From: Vibrio lentus
GTDB lineage: Bacteria; Pseudomonadota; Gammaproteobacteria; Enterobacterales; Vibrionaceae
Length of the DNA: 33,409 nt
Assembly (NCBI RefSeq): GCF_002875945.1
Contig: NZ_MCZK01000060.1
Span: 1 to 33,409 of the forward strand
Reading direction: 5' to 3'
The position numbers were made by a program, and so were the translations under genes. Shown in pieces: positions 1-7,900 of this stretch. Numbering within the stretch: position 1 is the stretch's first letter; each line of letters starts with the position of its first letter. Below the pieces are notes generated by a model that made no database searches, was not told where the DNA came from, and was given only the letters and a program-made list of their open reading frames with translations.

Positions 1-18
1 GAATTACGCAACAAAGCC
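1..18. repeat. Terminal inverted repeat of an IS5/IS903-like element (left edge)
   Basis: The first 18 bases are the exact reverse complement of 33391-33408. Read inward from the IS the sequence starts GGCTTTGTTG, which matches the start of the IS903 terminal repeat as I remember it. The IS body would lie outside the window. No transposase is present here. Confidence 0.7.
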
Positions 19-823
19 TGAGAGTGTTGATACTTTGAATGGTAAAAATTCCATCCTTCCAAGACGCAACTCGACCAATACCCACAATCTTATAAGTTAC
101 AGATTGCGGCTTTTTAGCTTCCTGAATGCAAACCACAACAGGGATATTATTTAGCTTGCAGTAATTTAAACCTTGGTTGGTCGCATAATTATCGGCCTTA
201 GAATTTGGTTCACCTTCTTGGTAATACTTATAGCTCCAATTCCCATCTTCATCATAAACGGGTAATTCATCTGCATATGGACTACTTAACGTTTGCTTTA
301 CTGACAATGCAAAAGGCATACCTTTGGGCTTATATATACCTTTCGCCGTTGAGCAAATCATGAAGTCAGATTGATTTATATCTTTCCAAGGTACGATTTC
401 ACCCTGTTTCTGCATTGCCCACTGAAGACGTTTCGAGTGCCACTCTTCCAGGCTCTTAAAAAAGTAATTTTGATATATCAAATCTAGGTTAGAGAGGCGC
501 ACCTCAACTTTGGATGCATGCTTCTCGAAAATCAGTACTTCTTTGTCAATTTCGAACTTCAGAGGAGATAACTCAGCAATAATCAAACTTAGGTCTATTT
601 GATACCTAGATGGGTCTTTTTGCGTAACATTTGCGCTTATCAGCTTACCGTTGACTCCCAGCTCGACAACCTGTCTTTTCACTGTTGTATCGATGCCAAA
701 GAACTCATGGAGATCACTAGGAAGCCCACTGTTTTTTTCACTAACGAGAGTTTTATCTGCTCGTTTAGCAAACATAGATTCACGTAACGGATACCAACTT
801 GTCCCAATAGTCTTACAGCCCAT
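1..823 (-). CDS. McrA/HNH-type restriction endonuclease-like protein, N-terminal part, truncated at the window edge
   Basis: The frame is open from an ATG at 823 (AAAGAGATAG spaced before it) to the edge, about 274 codons. The last six codons lie in the IS terminal repeat, so the gene looks interrupted by the IS. I recognise a pattern known from the N-terminal recognition region of HNH-type restriction proteins: STAKGIYKPKGMPFALSV, then SPYADELPVYDEDGNWSYKY, then NYATNQGLNYCKLNNIPVVV and a closing IVGIGRVASWKDGIF stretch. Such SRA/YDG-like domains sit before an HNH nuclease in the family, but the nuclease part would be outside the window. The opening GTSWYPLRESMF and LPSDLHEFFGI segments also fit. 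If intact it would cut modified or foreign DNA; here it is probably inactive. The family call is by memory of the pattern. Base composition is AT-rich compared with the late genes. Confidence 0.5.
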   Translation of the reverse strand, partial: MGCKTIGTSWYPLRESMFAKRADKTLVSEKNSGLPSDLHEFFGIDTTVKRQVVELGVNGKLISANVTQKDPSRYQIDLSLIIAELSPLKFEIDKEVLIFEKHASKVEVRLSNLDLIYQNYFFKSLEEWHSKRLQWAMQKQGEIVPWKDINQSDFMICSTAKGIYKPKGMPFALSVKQTLSSPYADELPVYDEDGNWSYKYYQEGEPNSKADNYATNQGLNYCKLNNIPVVVCIQEAKKPQSVTYKIVGIGRVASWKDGIFTIQSINTLRLCCVI

Positions 824-915
824 GCTATCTCTTTGATTTTAATATAATGAATTGCTATAAAAATACATGATATCCCTCTAGGTTCCTATAAGTTCTAACC
901 AACATGTGTCAAAAC

Positions 916-1203
916 TCACAGCTTAAGATATTGGAACTCAGTTCCTCCAAAATCTCTTATTATGATTTTTCGGTTTAAATACCCCTTCTCACAAATCCTT
1001 TTTAAATTGCTACTAGCCCAACTCGTCGACAAATCACATCGCTCCGAAATTTGTAATGCAGTCACCTCTTCACCAACGTTGATCACCTTAAGAACTCGTA
1101 GTTGAGTCTTGCTTAACTTTACCAACCCGACTTGATGAGGAACTTGACGCGCAATAGTTATAAGAGCCTCATTAACTGGCTCGTTTTGGCATAAAAACGA
1201 CAT
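916..1203 (-). CDS. Small winged helix-turn-helix (MarR-like) regulator
   Basis: A 95-aa protein with a strong Shine-Dalgarno sequence (AGGAGG about 10 bases before the ATG). Residues about 28-85 look like a MarR-type winged helix: a KTQLRVLKVI helix, then VTALQISERCDLSTSWASSN as the helix-turn-helix, then KGYLNRKIIIRDFGG as the wing. It lies 105 bp past the 3' end of the integrase and 92 bp before the restriction-like gene, in the same orientation. It could control that gene. P2 carries Ogr near this position, but this protein has no Cys4 zinc finger, so it is not an Ogr homologue by motif. Its target is unknown. Confidence 0.65.
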   Translation of the reverse strand: MSFLCQNEPVNEALITIARQVPHQVGLVKLSKTQLRVLKVINVGEEVTALQISERCDLSTSWASSNLKRICEKGYLNRKIIIRDFGGTEFQYLKL

Positions 1204-1308
1204 CTCGTTACACTCCTCCTAGACATAGAATGAAAATCACTTTAACAATTGATTTAAATAACCTTTCTACAAAAACACCCAACCTATAGATGCAGGTCAT
1301 ACGCAGCT

Positions 1309-2511
1309 TCACCAGCACTTTTTTAACCATTTATGGTAATCAACGAGCGCGTCCCTCTTCTGAAGTTCAACTTGAGAGTGGATGTATATGACGTCTAATT
1401 TATCTTTCGCATGGTTCAATAATGATTCAGCAATAAAATAGTCCACACCAATATCTGCCCAAATTGTTCTAGCTAGCTTTCGCAGATCATGAGCCGACCA
1501 TTTTCCACGGCTTACGGCTCTTACCAATTTGCAGGCTTGAGCTCGATGGAGAGGGCTTTTATCTCTTTTACACAAAGGAAATAAGTTCTTTCCTTTGTAA
1601 TGGTTATCCAACAGCCACGCCTTATAGGACTTAAGAAACTCAATCATCTCGTCAGTTAATGGATAGATGATCAACCGTTTTGTCTTTGTATTATCCGCCG
1701 GGATGAGCCATTGCTTTGTCTCAAAATTAATATGAGACCACTTAGCTAACCGAGTTTCTCCTATCCGAGTTCCGTGGTACAACATCAGCGTACACAACGC
1801 CTTAGGTATAGGCTCAACATGCCTAATTGAATTTAAAGTATCCAAAATATTCATCGGCATTAATTTGGGCGGTTTAGGCCGAATGGACTGGCTAACAAAA
1901 TCGGTCCACCGCATATCGCTCATCGGGTTTGAAAACAGTTTTTTCATTGAATACGCCGTAGAAAATGCAACTTTAACTAGCTGAAACAAACCTTTGGCAT
2001 AGCTTAATGAATATCCGCTTTGAAGAAATGGCACCACAAAATAGTCATCAATCACCATTCGTGACAAAGCCGTGACCTCTACACCATCAAACATCGAATA
2101 TAAATGGGCATTAAACATGCTCCGAATAGCTATCAAACGATTTTTTTCAAGTCGACCAAGCTTTTCTTGTCTCGAAATATGCCACTCCAACACATCCGTC
2201 ACCAACAGCAGAAAATGGTGGCGCACGAGAGGGGTGTTGTTTTCATTGTTGTCTTTGACTAGTTGAATAGCTTGAGATGCTGACGTTTTGGGAAAGTGGG
2301 CAAAGACAACACTACTTTGTTTAGTATTTTGGTATGAGAATAACCGCCAACTGCCTTTTTGACGGTCTTTACCAAAAATGTAATACAGCGAATAACGTAC
2401 ATCTTTGAGCTGCTTAACCCTCGGGTCTCTCGCATATTTTCTAATTTGGGTATCAGAAATCTTACAGCGAACGGTCGCAACATGATGAACACCAGAATTC
2501 AACGTAATCAT
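1309..2511 (-). CDS. int: Tyrosine recombinase / phage integrase
   Basis: A 400-aa tyrosine recombinase that would catalyse site-specific integration and excision. The full catalytic set is visible: Arg249 in GTRIGE, a Lys around 276-278 in the NTKTKR turn, His341 and Arg344 in SAHDLRK, His367 in LLNHA and the nucleophile Tyr376 in VIYIHS. The N-terminal third holds an arm-binding-like region, and residues about 95-200 a helical core-binding domain. Its ATG (2511-2509) follows the TAG of gene D by one base, and its ribosome site (GGGAGAG) lies inside the end of gene D. It therefore looks co-transcribed and translationally coupled with the late tail genes, which is odd for an integrase. Length and motifs are normal, so it looks intact. 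Confidence 0.93.
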   Translation of the reverse strand: MITLNSGVHHVATVRCKISDTQIRKYARDPRVKQLKDVRYSLYYIFGKDRQKGSWRLFSYQNTKQSSVVFAHFPKTSASQAIQLVKDNNENNTPLVRHHFLLLVTDVLEWHISRQEKLGRLEKNRLIAIRSMFNAHLYSMFDGVEVTALSRMVIDDYFVVPFLQSGYSLSYAKGLFQLVKVAFSTAYSMKKLFSNPMSDMRWTDFVSQSIRPKPPKLMPMNILDTLNSIRHVEPIPKALCTLMLYHGTRIGETRLAKWSHINFETKQWLIPADNTKTKRLIIYPLTDEMIEFLKSYKAWLLDNHYKGKNLFPLCKRDKSPLHRAQACKLVRAVSRGKWSAHDLRKLARTIWADIGVDYFIAESLLNHAKDKLDVIYIHSQVELQKRDALVDYHKWLKKCW

Positions 2512-2512
2512 C

Positions 2513-3487
2513 CTACTCTCCCGTTAAGGTGGCTTTAATGCTCATTCGTCTTGGCTGCAGGCCTTGACCCGAAATCGAGACGCTATCTATTGAGCTCGTG
2601 CCTTGGAATACAACAGGGAAAGAGCTATCCAAAACCAATAGTCCTTCAGCAAACACAGCAGGATTTGGCGGTGCTTCGATACTGAGCTTTCGTCCCTCTC
2701 GCTGCATTTTTCTTAGCTCACTAGCGCATGCCTGCTCAGCTTCTTGCTGGCTGTTTTTATCTTTACCAATCGATCTAAACGGTGCCTTCCCTTTTCTGAT
2801 TTCTTGCCGAGTGCCGTTCTCAGTCGAAAGATAAAATGCTTTCACGCCTGTGACATCCGTTCGGCCGTCGAGGTCGATACTCACATTGGTGAAATTGGGC
2901 AACTGCGGGTTATTACCACTAGGTTGTGACAAGGTAACGGTTTCAATATCTTTGCCACTTGCGCTTCTTGCTTCTCCCTTGGGAGCAAAGATGAAACGGC
3001 CATCGATAGGCTTGGCGACGGCATCATATTGTTTGGCCAGTCGATAAAGGAATGACGGTGTACTTTCATCAGTACGATCAATATGCTCGATTTCAATTTT
3101 TTGTAATCTCGGATGAACAAAAGCTTGAAAGCCATGAGGAGCAACATTATCCGCGACGATTTGAGCAAGTGTTGTGTTGTCCCAGCTCATCGACTTACGC
3201 TCTCGATAACCGATTTCATCTTTAATACTGAATGGGGCGACCGATAGCACTAAGACAACTTCACGTGGATGTAAACTGATTGAACGTTTCGATATTTGAA
3301 ATTCATCACGTAGCACTTCCCCCAAATACACAGAGTACTTCTCACCTTTCGGGGGAATGCCGTCAATGTCATCAGAATTGATCGTTAAAGAAAGACTATC
3401 CCCCTCAATCCCGTTGCCATCAGATAGGCGCCAGGATTTAAGACGAGCCAATAACAGTTCGCTATTTTTACCTACTAGTTTGAACAT
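2513..3487 (-). CDS. D: Phage late control / tail protein D (P2 gpD-like)
   Basis: About 324 aa. In P2-like phages gpD (related to VgrG/gp27 hub proteins) forms the baseplate hub or tail tip under the spike. The order U-X-D at the end of the tail cluster is that of P2. Inside are typical family stretches: a Tyr-Arg-Glu-Arg region at the end of the first barrel, LAQIVADNVAPHGFQ, and ESTPSFLYRLAKQYDAVAKP. I choose the ATG at 3487 over an upstream TTG at 3496, because it overlaps the stop of gene X as TAATG, the same coupling used elsewhere in this operon. The integrase begins one base after its stop. Confidence 0.88.
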   Translation of the reverse strand: MFKLVGKNSELLLARLKSWRLSDGNGIEGDSLSLTINSDDIDGIPPKGEKYSVYLGEVLRDEFQISKRSISLHPREVVLVLSVAPFSIKDEIGYRERKSMSWDNTTLAQIVADNVAPHGFQAFVHPRLQKIEIEHIDRTDESTPSFLYRLAKQYDAVAKPIDGRFIFAPKGEARSASGKDIETVTLSQPSGNNPQLPNFTNVSIDLDGRTDVTGVKAFYLSTENGTRQEIRKGKAPFRSIGKDKNSQQEAEQACASELRKMQREGRKLSIEAPPNPAVFAEGLLVLDSSFPVVFQGTSSIDSVSISGQGLQPRRMSIKATLTGE

Positions 3488-3690
3488 TAATCCCAAGACC
3501 TCGTAACAGATTGAGTGGATTTCACAGTGGATATTTCAGGAATATGGACATTGGTATCCGCAGTAAAGACATCACCACGAACATGCGGATTAAGGCGATA
3601 AAACTCGATCTCTAACTGATCACTGTCTTGGCCTGTTTGTTTAAAAAGTAAATCGGTGATTAATTCCCCTTTACGAGCAAATATTTTCAT
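3487..3690 (-). CDS. X: Tail protein X (LysM-like, P2 gpX)
   Basis: A 67-aa protein of the usual size for P2 gpX, a small LysM-fold tail protein. The signature is KQTGQDSDQLEIEFYRLNP followed by a hydrophobic VHIPEI end, as in LysM-type X proteins where ...NPH.....L..G..I.LP is common. It starts by an ATGA overlap with the stop of U and ends by a TAATG overlap with D, so U-X-D form a tightly coupled set. Confidence 0.85.
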   Translation of the reverse strand: MKIFARKGELITDLLFKQTGQDSDQLEIEFYRLNPHVRGDVFTADTNVHIPEISTVKSTQSVTRSWD

Positions 3691-4055
3691 CCACGAGACT
3701 CCAGTAGCTGCAAAGACATATCAGTCACCATGGCTCGACCATCGTGGATCAGCTCACTGCGCCCCTCTTTAATCTGCTTAATCGTCCAACGGCCAAGGTT
3801 AAAACCTTGACCATCACTCACTTGTTGAGGCTCATCAATCAAGGCACGAATCGCATCCACTGATTTAGCAGCGCTGTATTGAAGCCATTTTGCTGTGATG
3901 TCTATCGTTTCAAGTGGTCTGCCCGTTCGCTCTGAACGCGCATTATCAATGAGGCCGACTTCTGAGTAAGCGCCCGCCGTGGTTCTATCAAACTTCGTTA
4001 TGGGTGTTTTATCTCCAACCGAAAACACGAACTCTCCAATCACTAAATGATGCAT
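3687..4055 (-). CDS. U: Tail protein U (P2 gpU)
   Basis: A 122-aa protein. GpU of P2 is needed for tail completion. The recognisable pattern is an N-terminal GEFVFSVGDKTPITKFDRTT stretch, then RPLETIDITAKW and GRWTIKQIKEGRSELIHDG, which match the gpU family order. It starts three bases after the stop of the tape measure gene and overlaps X by ATGA. Confidence 0.88.
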   Translation of the reverse strand: MHHLVIGEFVFSVGDKTPITKFDRTTAGAYSEVGLIDNARSERTGRPLETIDITAKWLQYSAAKSVDAIRALIDEPQQVSDGQGFNLGRWTIKQIKEGRSELIHDGRAMVTDMSLQLLESRG

Positions 4056-4057
4056 GG

Positions 4058-6802
4058 TTAACCTCTATCAATAGCAGATACGCTAATGGAATCGTCGATG
4101 GTAAGCCCCGTTAAAGATTCATATTGAGACTTCATTTGTTGGTCAATTTGAGCGGTAACCTGAGCCGCAATTTTCTGTTCATTCATGCCTGGTACGGTTT
4201 GAATAGCGACGTCGGTTTTAAAGGTGACATTGGGTGTTTGTCGAATGAGAGATTCGGTTTTTTCTTTCTCAACTAACTTTTCAGACACGGCTTCCGAGGC
4301 CATGAGCTTGTCGTCGGGTGAATCCAGCTTATCGCCAAACCATCCCCCTAAAAACTCACCACCAAGATCGCCTAATAGCGAACCGGCTAAACCACCTATC
4401 ACGGTACCGACGCCAGGAAAAATCATGGTTCCGATAGTCGCTCCAAGACTGGCTCCACCCATGCTGCCAAGTAACCCACCACCTTCGGCCAATGCAGTTT
4501 TGGTATCGCCTTCGGTCACCGCCGTTGCAATGTTGCCGGCACTAATCGCCATATCAAGTGGCCTGAGTAACTTACCTAGCCCCATCTTCCCCGCGCCTTG
4601 TGCAATATCTCCAGCCAACCCTATACCGTCTTGAGCCATGGCAATCGTCGGCGTCATGGCCAATGCTCCCCCACCCAATGCCAAAGGTAATGCCGCTTTA
4701 TTAGAGGTCATCATAGTACTTGCCATGTTGTAGGCTCGCGCTAATGGGTTTCGTGAACGTAACTTGCGTGGAGGCATTCGACTTTTTGACCGTCTACCAC
4801 TAGCACCCAAGCCGCCACCTCGCCCACTACTTCCTCTGCCTCCAGATCCCATGCTCATCATGGTTTGATTCAACCGACTCAATTGCTTAGTTGCAAATGC
4901 CGCTGCGCGGCCACTCTGCTGCGTCTCTCGGTTTAAGCCCTTTCGAAACAAACGCCCTTTATCGAGAGTATTACCAAAGATAAGGGAGGCGGCTTTGCCT
5001 GCTAACATCGCGCCTTTGAACGCCAATAAGCCAGCAACACCAATTCCAACCGCAGCAGTAACGCCCTGGTTAGCTTCGGCAAAATCCGCCAATAGGTTGA
5101 TGCCATCACCTAATGGCTCAAGTACCCAATTGAGCGCGGGTAAAAGAGCGGTACCAATGATCACGCTTAAACGATTCACCTTGTTGATGAACTGAGAAAT
5201 ACCGTTTTCACTGGTGTTTATTCGCGCCTCATATTCGTCTTGTAATGACTGAATATGAACGTCTTGCCCTTGCTTAGCTAACTTAAGTGTTTTACGAAAG
5301 AGATCCGTGTTACCCGCCAGTGAAGCCACAGCCCCTTTAGATTCTTCACCAAAGATTTGAGTGATTAACGCACTTTGTTCTTCTAATGGCGCATCTTTTA
5401 TGGCTTCAAGCACTTGCAGTAACGTACCCGAAGCATCGTTTTGCATTGATGCCGCGAGATCTACCGAATCGAAACCTACGGTTGATAACGCGGTTTGCTG
5501 CGCTTTGGTTGCTGCGCCGCCAAGAGTTAGGCGACCTGAGATATTCTTAAGTGCGGTTGCAGAACGTTCTTCCCCCATACCTGCAGACAACATCGACGCC
5601 GAAAGCGCCGCGGCTTCATTAGCGGAGAACCCCGCCATTTTGGCAGACGCTCCTTGCCTAGCCATCACGCCTGCAATGTCTTTAGCTTTCGCATTCGAGT
5701 TGTTCGATAAATGGTTGGCAAGGCCAGCAAGGCCCATCGCACCATTTTGATCTAACCCTAATGCTGCTTTAAATACCGCGAGGGTTTCACCCGCTTGGCC
5801 TGCTTCCATATCGAAAGCGACACCCATTTGGGCAGAATCGAGCACGAACTGTTTTAACTCAGCTTTGTCTTTGATTCCGCTTTGCCCACCAGCAGCCAAC
5901 ATGGCGTTGATGTCATTGGCGCTCATCGGTGTTTCAGTGGAGGTTTTTAGCGACCAATTACGCATAGCGTCTGCTTCTTCAGGGGTCATATCGACCACCT
6001 TTTTCACATCAGCAAACGAGCTTTCGTTTTTAACTGCCGACCATACCGTGGCCGCTATTGGCGCAGCAGCCATGGCAAGCGACGTCGCTTTACCACCAAT
6101 CTCGCTCAGTTTTGCATCGCGAGTATCAATTCGTGATTGAATTGATTTCATCTCTTTCAAGTGACGATTTTGTTTGGCGATTGCAGCTGTGGCCTTTTCT
6201 GCCTGAGCTTCGAGCTTTCTTTGCTCATCACTCAAACGGCCAGTATTGATCCCCGACTCTTTTAACGCAGCACCCAACCCCCTGAGTTTGTCGCGCTGCT
6301 TATTTTGGCTATCAGTTAGCTGGGTAACCCGTTTGCCTGCCGCTTTATAGGCCGCATTCAACTCATTGGTTTTCACCTTGCCGTGGTGAATCTCATCGTT
6401 GAACGAATCTAGCCGTTTTTGCGCTTCGTATAACCGGTTCTTTAAATCAATAGCCCCTTCGCCCGAAGCCTTTTTCATTTGGGAGTTGAGGCTTTTTATC
6501 TCCGCTTGTGTCTTACTGTATTCAACCCGAAGGCCTGAAGTTCGCTGTTTGTTGTCTTCCAATTCTTGACTAAGGCGAGTCACCTTTGTTTTGGCATCAT
6601 CAAGCTGACCTGCCAACTTAGCCGCTCGCTTACTGGCAGACTCAAAACCATTTAGCTGCTTGAGCTTGCCATTAAGTGAGATCACCTCGCCACGCTGGCT
6701 TTCAAGTGCGGCAGTTAATCGCTCTGTAGCTGTTGTCGTTGAAGCAATGTCTTCAAGACCATTTACGGTGGTATTAAGAACGAGGTTAATTTTCTCGGAC
6801 AT
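4058..6802 (-). CDS. T: Tail tape measure protein (TP901 family, P2 gpT role)
   Basis: A 914-aa protein that sets tail length and is later ejected with the DNA. Residues about 1-225 are heptad-rich coiled coil (many Leu/Lys/Glu/Gln, with LKQLNGFESASKRAAKLAGQ early). Residues about 240-450 carry the PhageMin_Tail core, with FADVKKVVDMTPEEADAMR and a repeated Ala/Gly-rich sector around AGVMARQGASAKMAGFSA. Hydrophobic Gly/Ala segments follow near 545-605 and 720-830, likely membrane-active helices. A basic, Gly-rich linker lies near 665-690. Start is the ATG at 6802, which overlaps the stop of the frameshifted E' as TAATG. Length is in the normal range for a contractile tail. Confidence 0.92.
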   Translation of the reverse strand: MSEKINLVLNTTVNGLEDIASTTTATERLTAALESQRGEVISLNGKLKQLNGFESASKRAAKLAGQLDDAKTKVTRLSQELEDNKQRTSGLRVEYSKTQAEIKSLNSQMKKASGEGAIDLKNRLYEAQKRLDSFNDEIHHGKVKTNELNAAYKAAGKRVTQLTDSQNKQRDKLRGLGAALKESGINTGRLSDEQRKLEAQAEKATAAIAKQNRHLKEMKSIQSRIDTRDAKLSEIGGKATSLAMAAAPIAATVWSAVKNESSFADVKKVVDMTPEEADAMRNWSLKTSTETPMSANDINAMLAAGGQSGIKDKAELKQFVLDSAQMGVAFDMEAGQAGETLAVFKAALGLDQNGAMGLAGLANHLSNNSNAKAKDIAGVMARQGASAKMAGFSANEAAALSASMLSAGMGEERSATALKNISGRLTLGGAATKAQQTALSTVGFDSVDLAASMQNDASGTLLQVLEAIKDAPLEEQSALITQIFGEESKGAVASLAGNTDLFRKTLKLAKQGQDVHIQSLQDEYEARINTSENGISQFINKVNRLSVIIGTALLPALNWVLEPLGDGINLLADFAEANQGVTAAVGIGVAGLLAFKGAMLAGKAASLIFGNTLDKGRLFRKGLNRETQQSGRAAAFATKQLSRLNQTMMSMGSGGRGSSGRGGGLGASGRRSKSRMPPRKLRSRNPLARAYNMASTMMTSNKAALPLALGGGALAMTPTIAMAQDGIGLAGDIAQGAGKMGLGKLLRPLDMAISAGNIATAVTEGDTKTALAEGGGLLGSMGGASLGATIGTMIFPGVGTVIGGLAGSLLGDLGGEFLGGWFGDKLDSPDDKLMASEAVSEKLVEKEKTESLIRQTPNVTFKTDVAIQTVPGMNEQKIAAQVTAQIDQQMKSQYESLTGLTIDDSISVSAIDRG

Positions 6803-6966
6803 TATTTCACCCCAAGTTTGGCGAGAATGAGCTCATAACGACGCACCGCGATATCTTGCGGCCATCGCCTTAGCTCAGATTCAGATGTATTTCGGTGCAT
6901 TGGGATAAGGTCGATTAAGCTCTCAACGTCGTCGGGCGAAAGTACGCCGCCGATTGTTGAAAAAAA
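6802..6966 (-). CDS. E': E' extension of the tail assembly chaperone, reached by -1 frameshift
   Basis: After the T7 run at 6966-6960 the -1 frame stays open for 52 more residues (STIGGVLSPDDVE..., ending ...LILAKLGVK) and stops at TAA 6804-6802, overlapping the tape measure ATG. The extension has no good start codon of its own. A slip after codons Phe172-Phe173 of E gives a fusion of about 225 aa. The layout (chaperone, slippery run, short extension directly before the tape measure) is the same as P2 E/E+E'. The extended form is expected to bind the tape measure and hold it for tube assembly. Confidence 0.8.
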   Translation of the reverse strand, partial: FFSTIGGVLSPDDVESLIDLIPMHRNTSESELRRWPQDIAVRRYELILAKLGVK

Positions 6967-7478
6967 GCGCCCACCTGCGGTTTTAGCGCCAAATAATCAT
7001 TGATTGAGAGAAAATCAAGATCGGATGTTTGCAAGCCTGTGATCACCTCAAACATAAAATCTTCGCGCGCTCGATCTTCAGTTATGTCTGCCAACGCTTC
7101 AGAATGCGCTACTTTAGGAATGGCAAACTTCACCTTATTAATATTCTCACCCACTTCATTCTCGAAAGGATGCAGCAAGGTAAGCTCTAACGACTTACCG
7201 TTAAGCTGTTCGCCTCGCAGTTCATCTGATGGTTTTAGAATCAAATCACAAATGTCGTCATAAAGCTGATTGAAGTCAGGTACCGATAAGGTTTCGAACT
7301 CTTCTTTGGCCACATCACTGCAAGCCATGATCACCGCTTTGCGTTGTTCGAAAAGCTGTTTGGCCGTGAGTTCTTGTTCGGCTTCGATATGCGGCAGCTT
7401 ACGGAACTGCGCAACAGGAATAGTTTTAAGTGCCACGCTTTCACGCAAGAAGAAAGTCAGTTTGCTTTGGTTTTTCAT
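6915..7478 (-). CDS. E: Tail assembly chaperone E
   Basis: 187 aa. The second half (about 92-175: LNGKSLELTLLHPFENEVGE, then FMFEVITGLQTSDLDFLSIN, DYLALKPQVGAFF) has the layout of the Phage_TAC_7 family (P2 gpE / Mu gp41). That family is usually only about 80-110 aa long. The first half repeats the same plan: IPVAQFRKLPHIEAE, then KEEFETLSVPDFNQLYDDI. The protein may therefore hold two chaperone domains in tandem. It starts at an ATG 8 bases after GGA. A terminator-like hairpin lies immediately upstream. It lies between the tube gene and the tape measure, as expected, and ends in frame 0 soon after the slippery run. Confidence 0.78.
   Translation of the reverse strand: MKNQSKLTFFLRESVALKTIPVAQFRKLPHIEAEQELTAKQLFEQRKAVIMACSDVAKEEFETLSVPDFNQLYDDICDLILKPSDELRGEQLNGKSLELTLLHPFENEVGENINKVKFAIPKVAHSEALADITEDRAREDFMFEVITGLQTSDLDFLSINDYLALKPQVGAFFQQSAAYFRPTTLRA
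6960..6966 (-). promoter_or_regulatory. Programmed -1 ribosomal frameshift heptamer T TTT TTT
   Basis: In the E frame the codons read GCT TTT TTT CAA, so the seven T bases form an ideal X XXY YYZ slippery heptamer. Slipping one base back continues into the 52-residue E' frame. P2 uses T TTT TTG at the same place between E and T. Confidence 0.82.
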
Positions 7479-7491
7479 GAAATTTTTCCAT

Positions 7492-7517
7492 AAAAAAAGC
7501 CACCCGGTTTGGGAGGC
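7492..7517 (-). terminator. Intrinsic terminator-like hairpin just before E
   Basis: On the minus strand GCCTCCC and GGGTGGC form a 7-bp stem with one T-T mismatch and a 5-base loop, followed by seven T. The T run leads into ATGGAAAAATTTC and then the ATG of E. It lies inside the late operon. Confidence 0.7.
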
Positions 7518-7538
7518 TTAGGTTTTGATTGGGTAAAG

Positions 7539-7775
7539 TTAGTGAGTCTGGCAAACCAAACTACTTAGCTTGCGCTCTTGAAAGTCAGCTAACTGCATCA
7601 TGCCTTGAATTGCGCGATAATCTTCATTACTTCGCTCTTTCCCTTCTAAGGTGATGCCAAGTGTTGATGAAATTGCTTGTAAACTCACAATGACATTTTC
7701 GATTGCGTCCCACGCAATATCAATCTCATCGTTTTTCTCTTTTTTATTAACCTTTTCATCGTTCTTAGGCGCCAT
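7539..7775 (-). CDS. Small hypothetical late protein
   Basis: A 78-aa protein that I do not recognise. It is highly charged at the N terminus (repeated Lys/Asn/Glu/Asp up to residue about 20) and then mostly helical, with AWDAIENVIVSLQAISSTLG. An AAGGT sequence lies 8 bases before the ATG. It is in the late operon between the tube gene FII and the chaperone E, with a terminator-like hairpin after it. It could be an assembly factor, but nothing in the sequence shows that. Confidence 0.55.
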   Translation of the reverse strand: MAPKNDEKVNKKEKNDEIDIAWDAIENVIVSLQAISSTLGITLEGKERSNEDYRAIQGMMQLADFQERKLSSLVCQTH

Positions 7776-7878
7776 ATTTCATACCTTATATATTCAATTT
7801 CTCTGTAACTAATATCTAAGATAAGCGCCTTTCCAGATCGCGCAAGCCCCCTATTTCGACATAAACTTCAATTAAATC

Positions 7879-7892
7879 GTAACGAACGTTAC
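7879..7892. repeat. Short palindrome downstream of the tail tube gene
   Basis: GTAACG-AA-CGTTAC is a perfect 14-bp inverted repeat just past the stop of FII. The 125-bp gap to the next gene has no other visible structure. There is no T run, so it is not a clear terminator; it may be an RNA-processing or protein-binding site. Confidence 0.3.
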
Positions 7893-7900
7893 AAGTGTAA

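Noticed and set aside
599..836. Two overlapping plus-strand frames near the left edge
   Set aside because: They are antisense to the restriction-like gene, have no ribosome site and look like shadows.
1204..1308. attL next to int
   Set aside because: I looked for a shared direct repeat between 824-1308 and 32791-33390 and found only short AT-rich matches, so no att core can be named. No tRNA gene was seen either.
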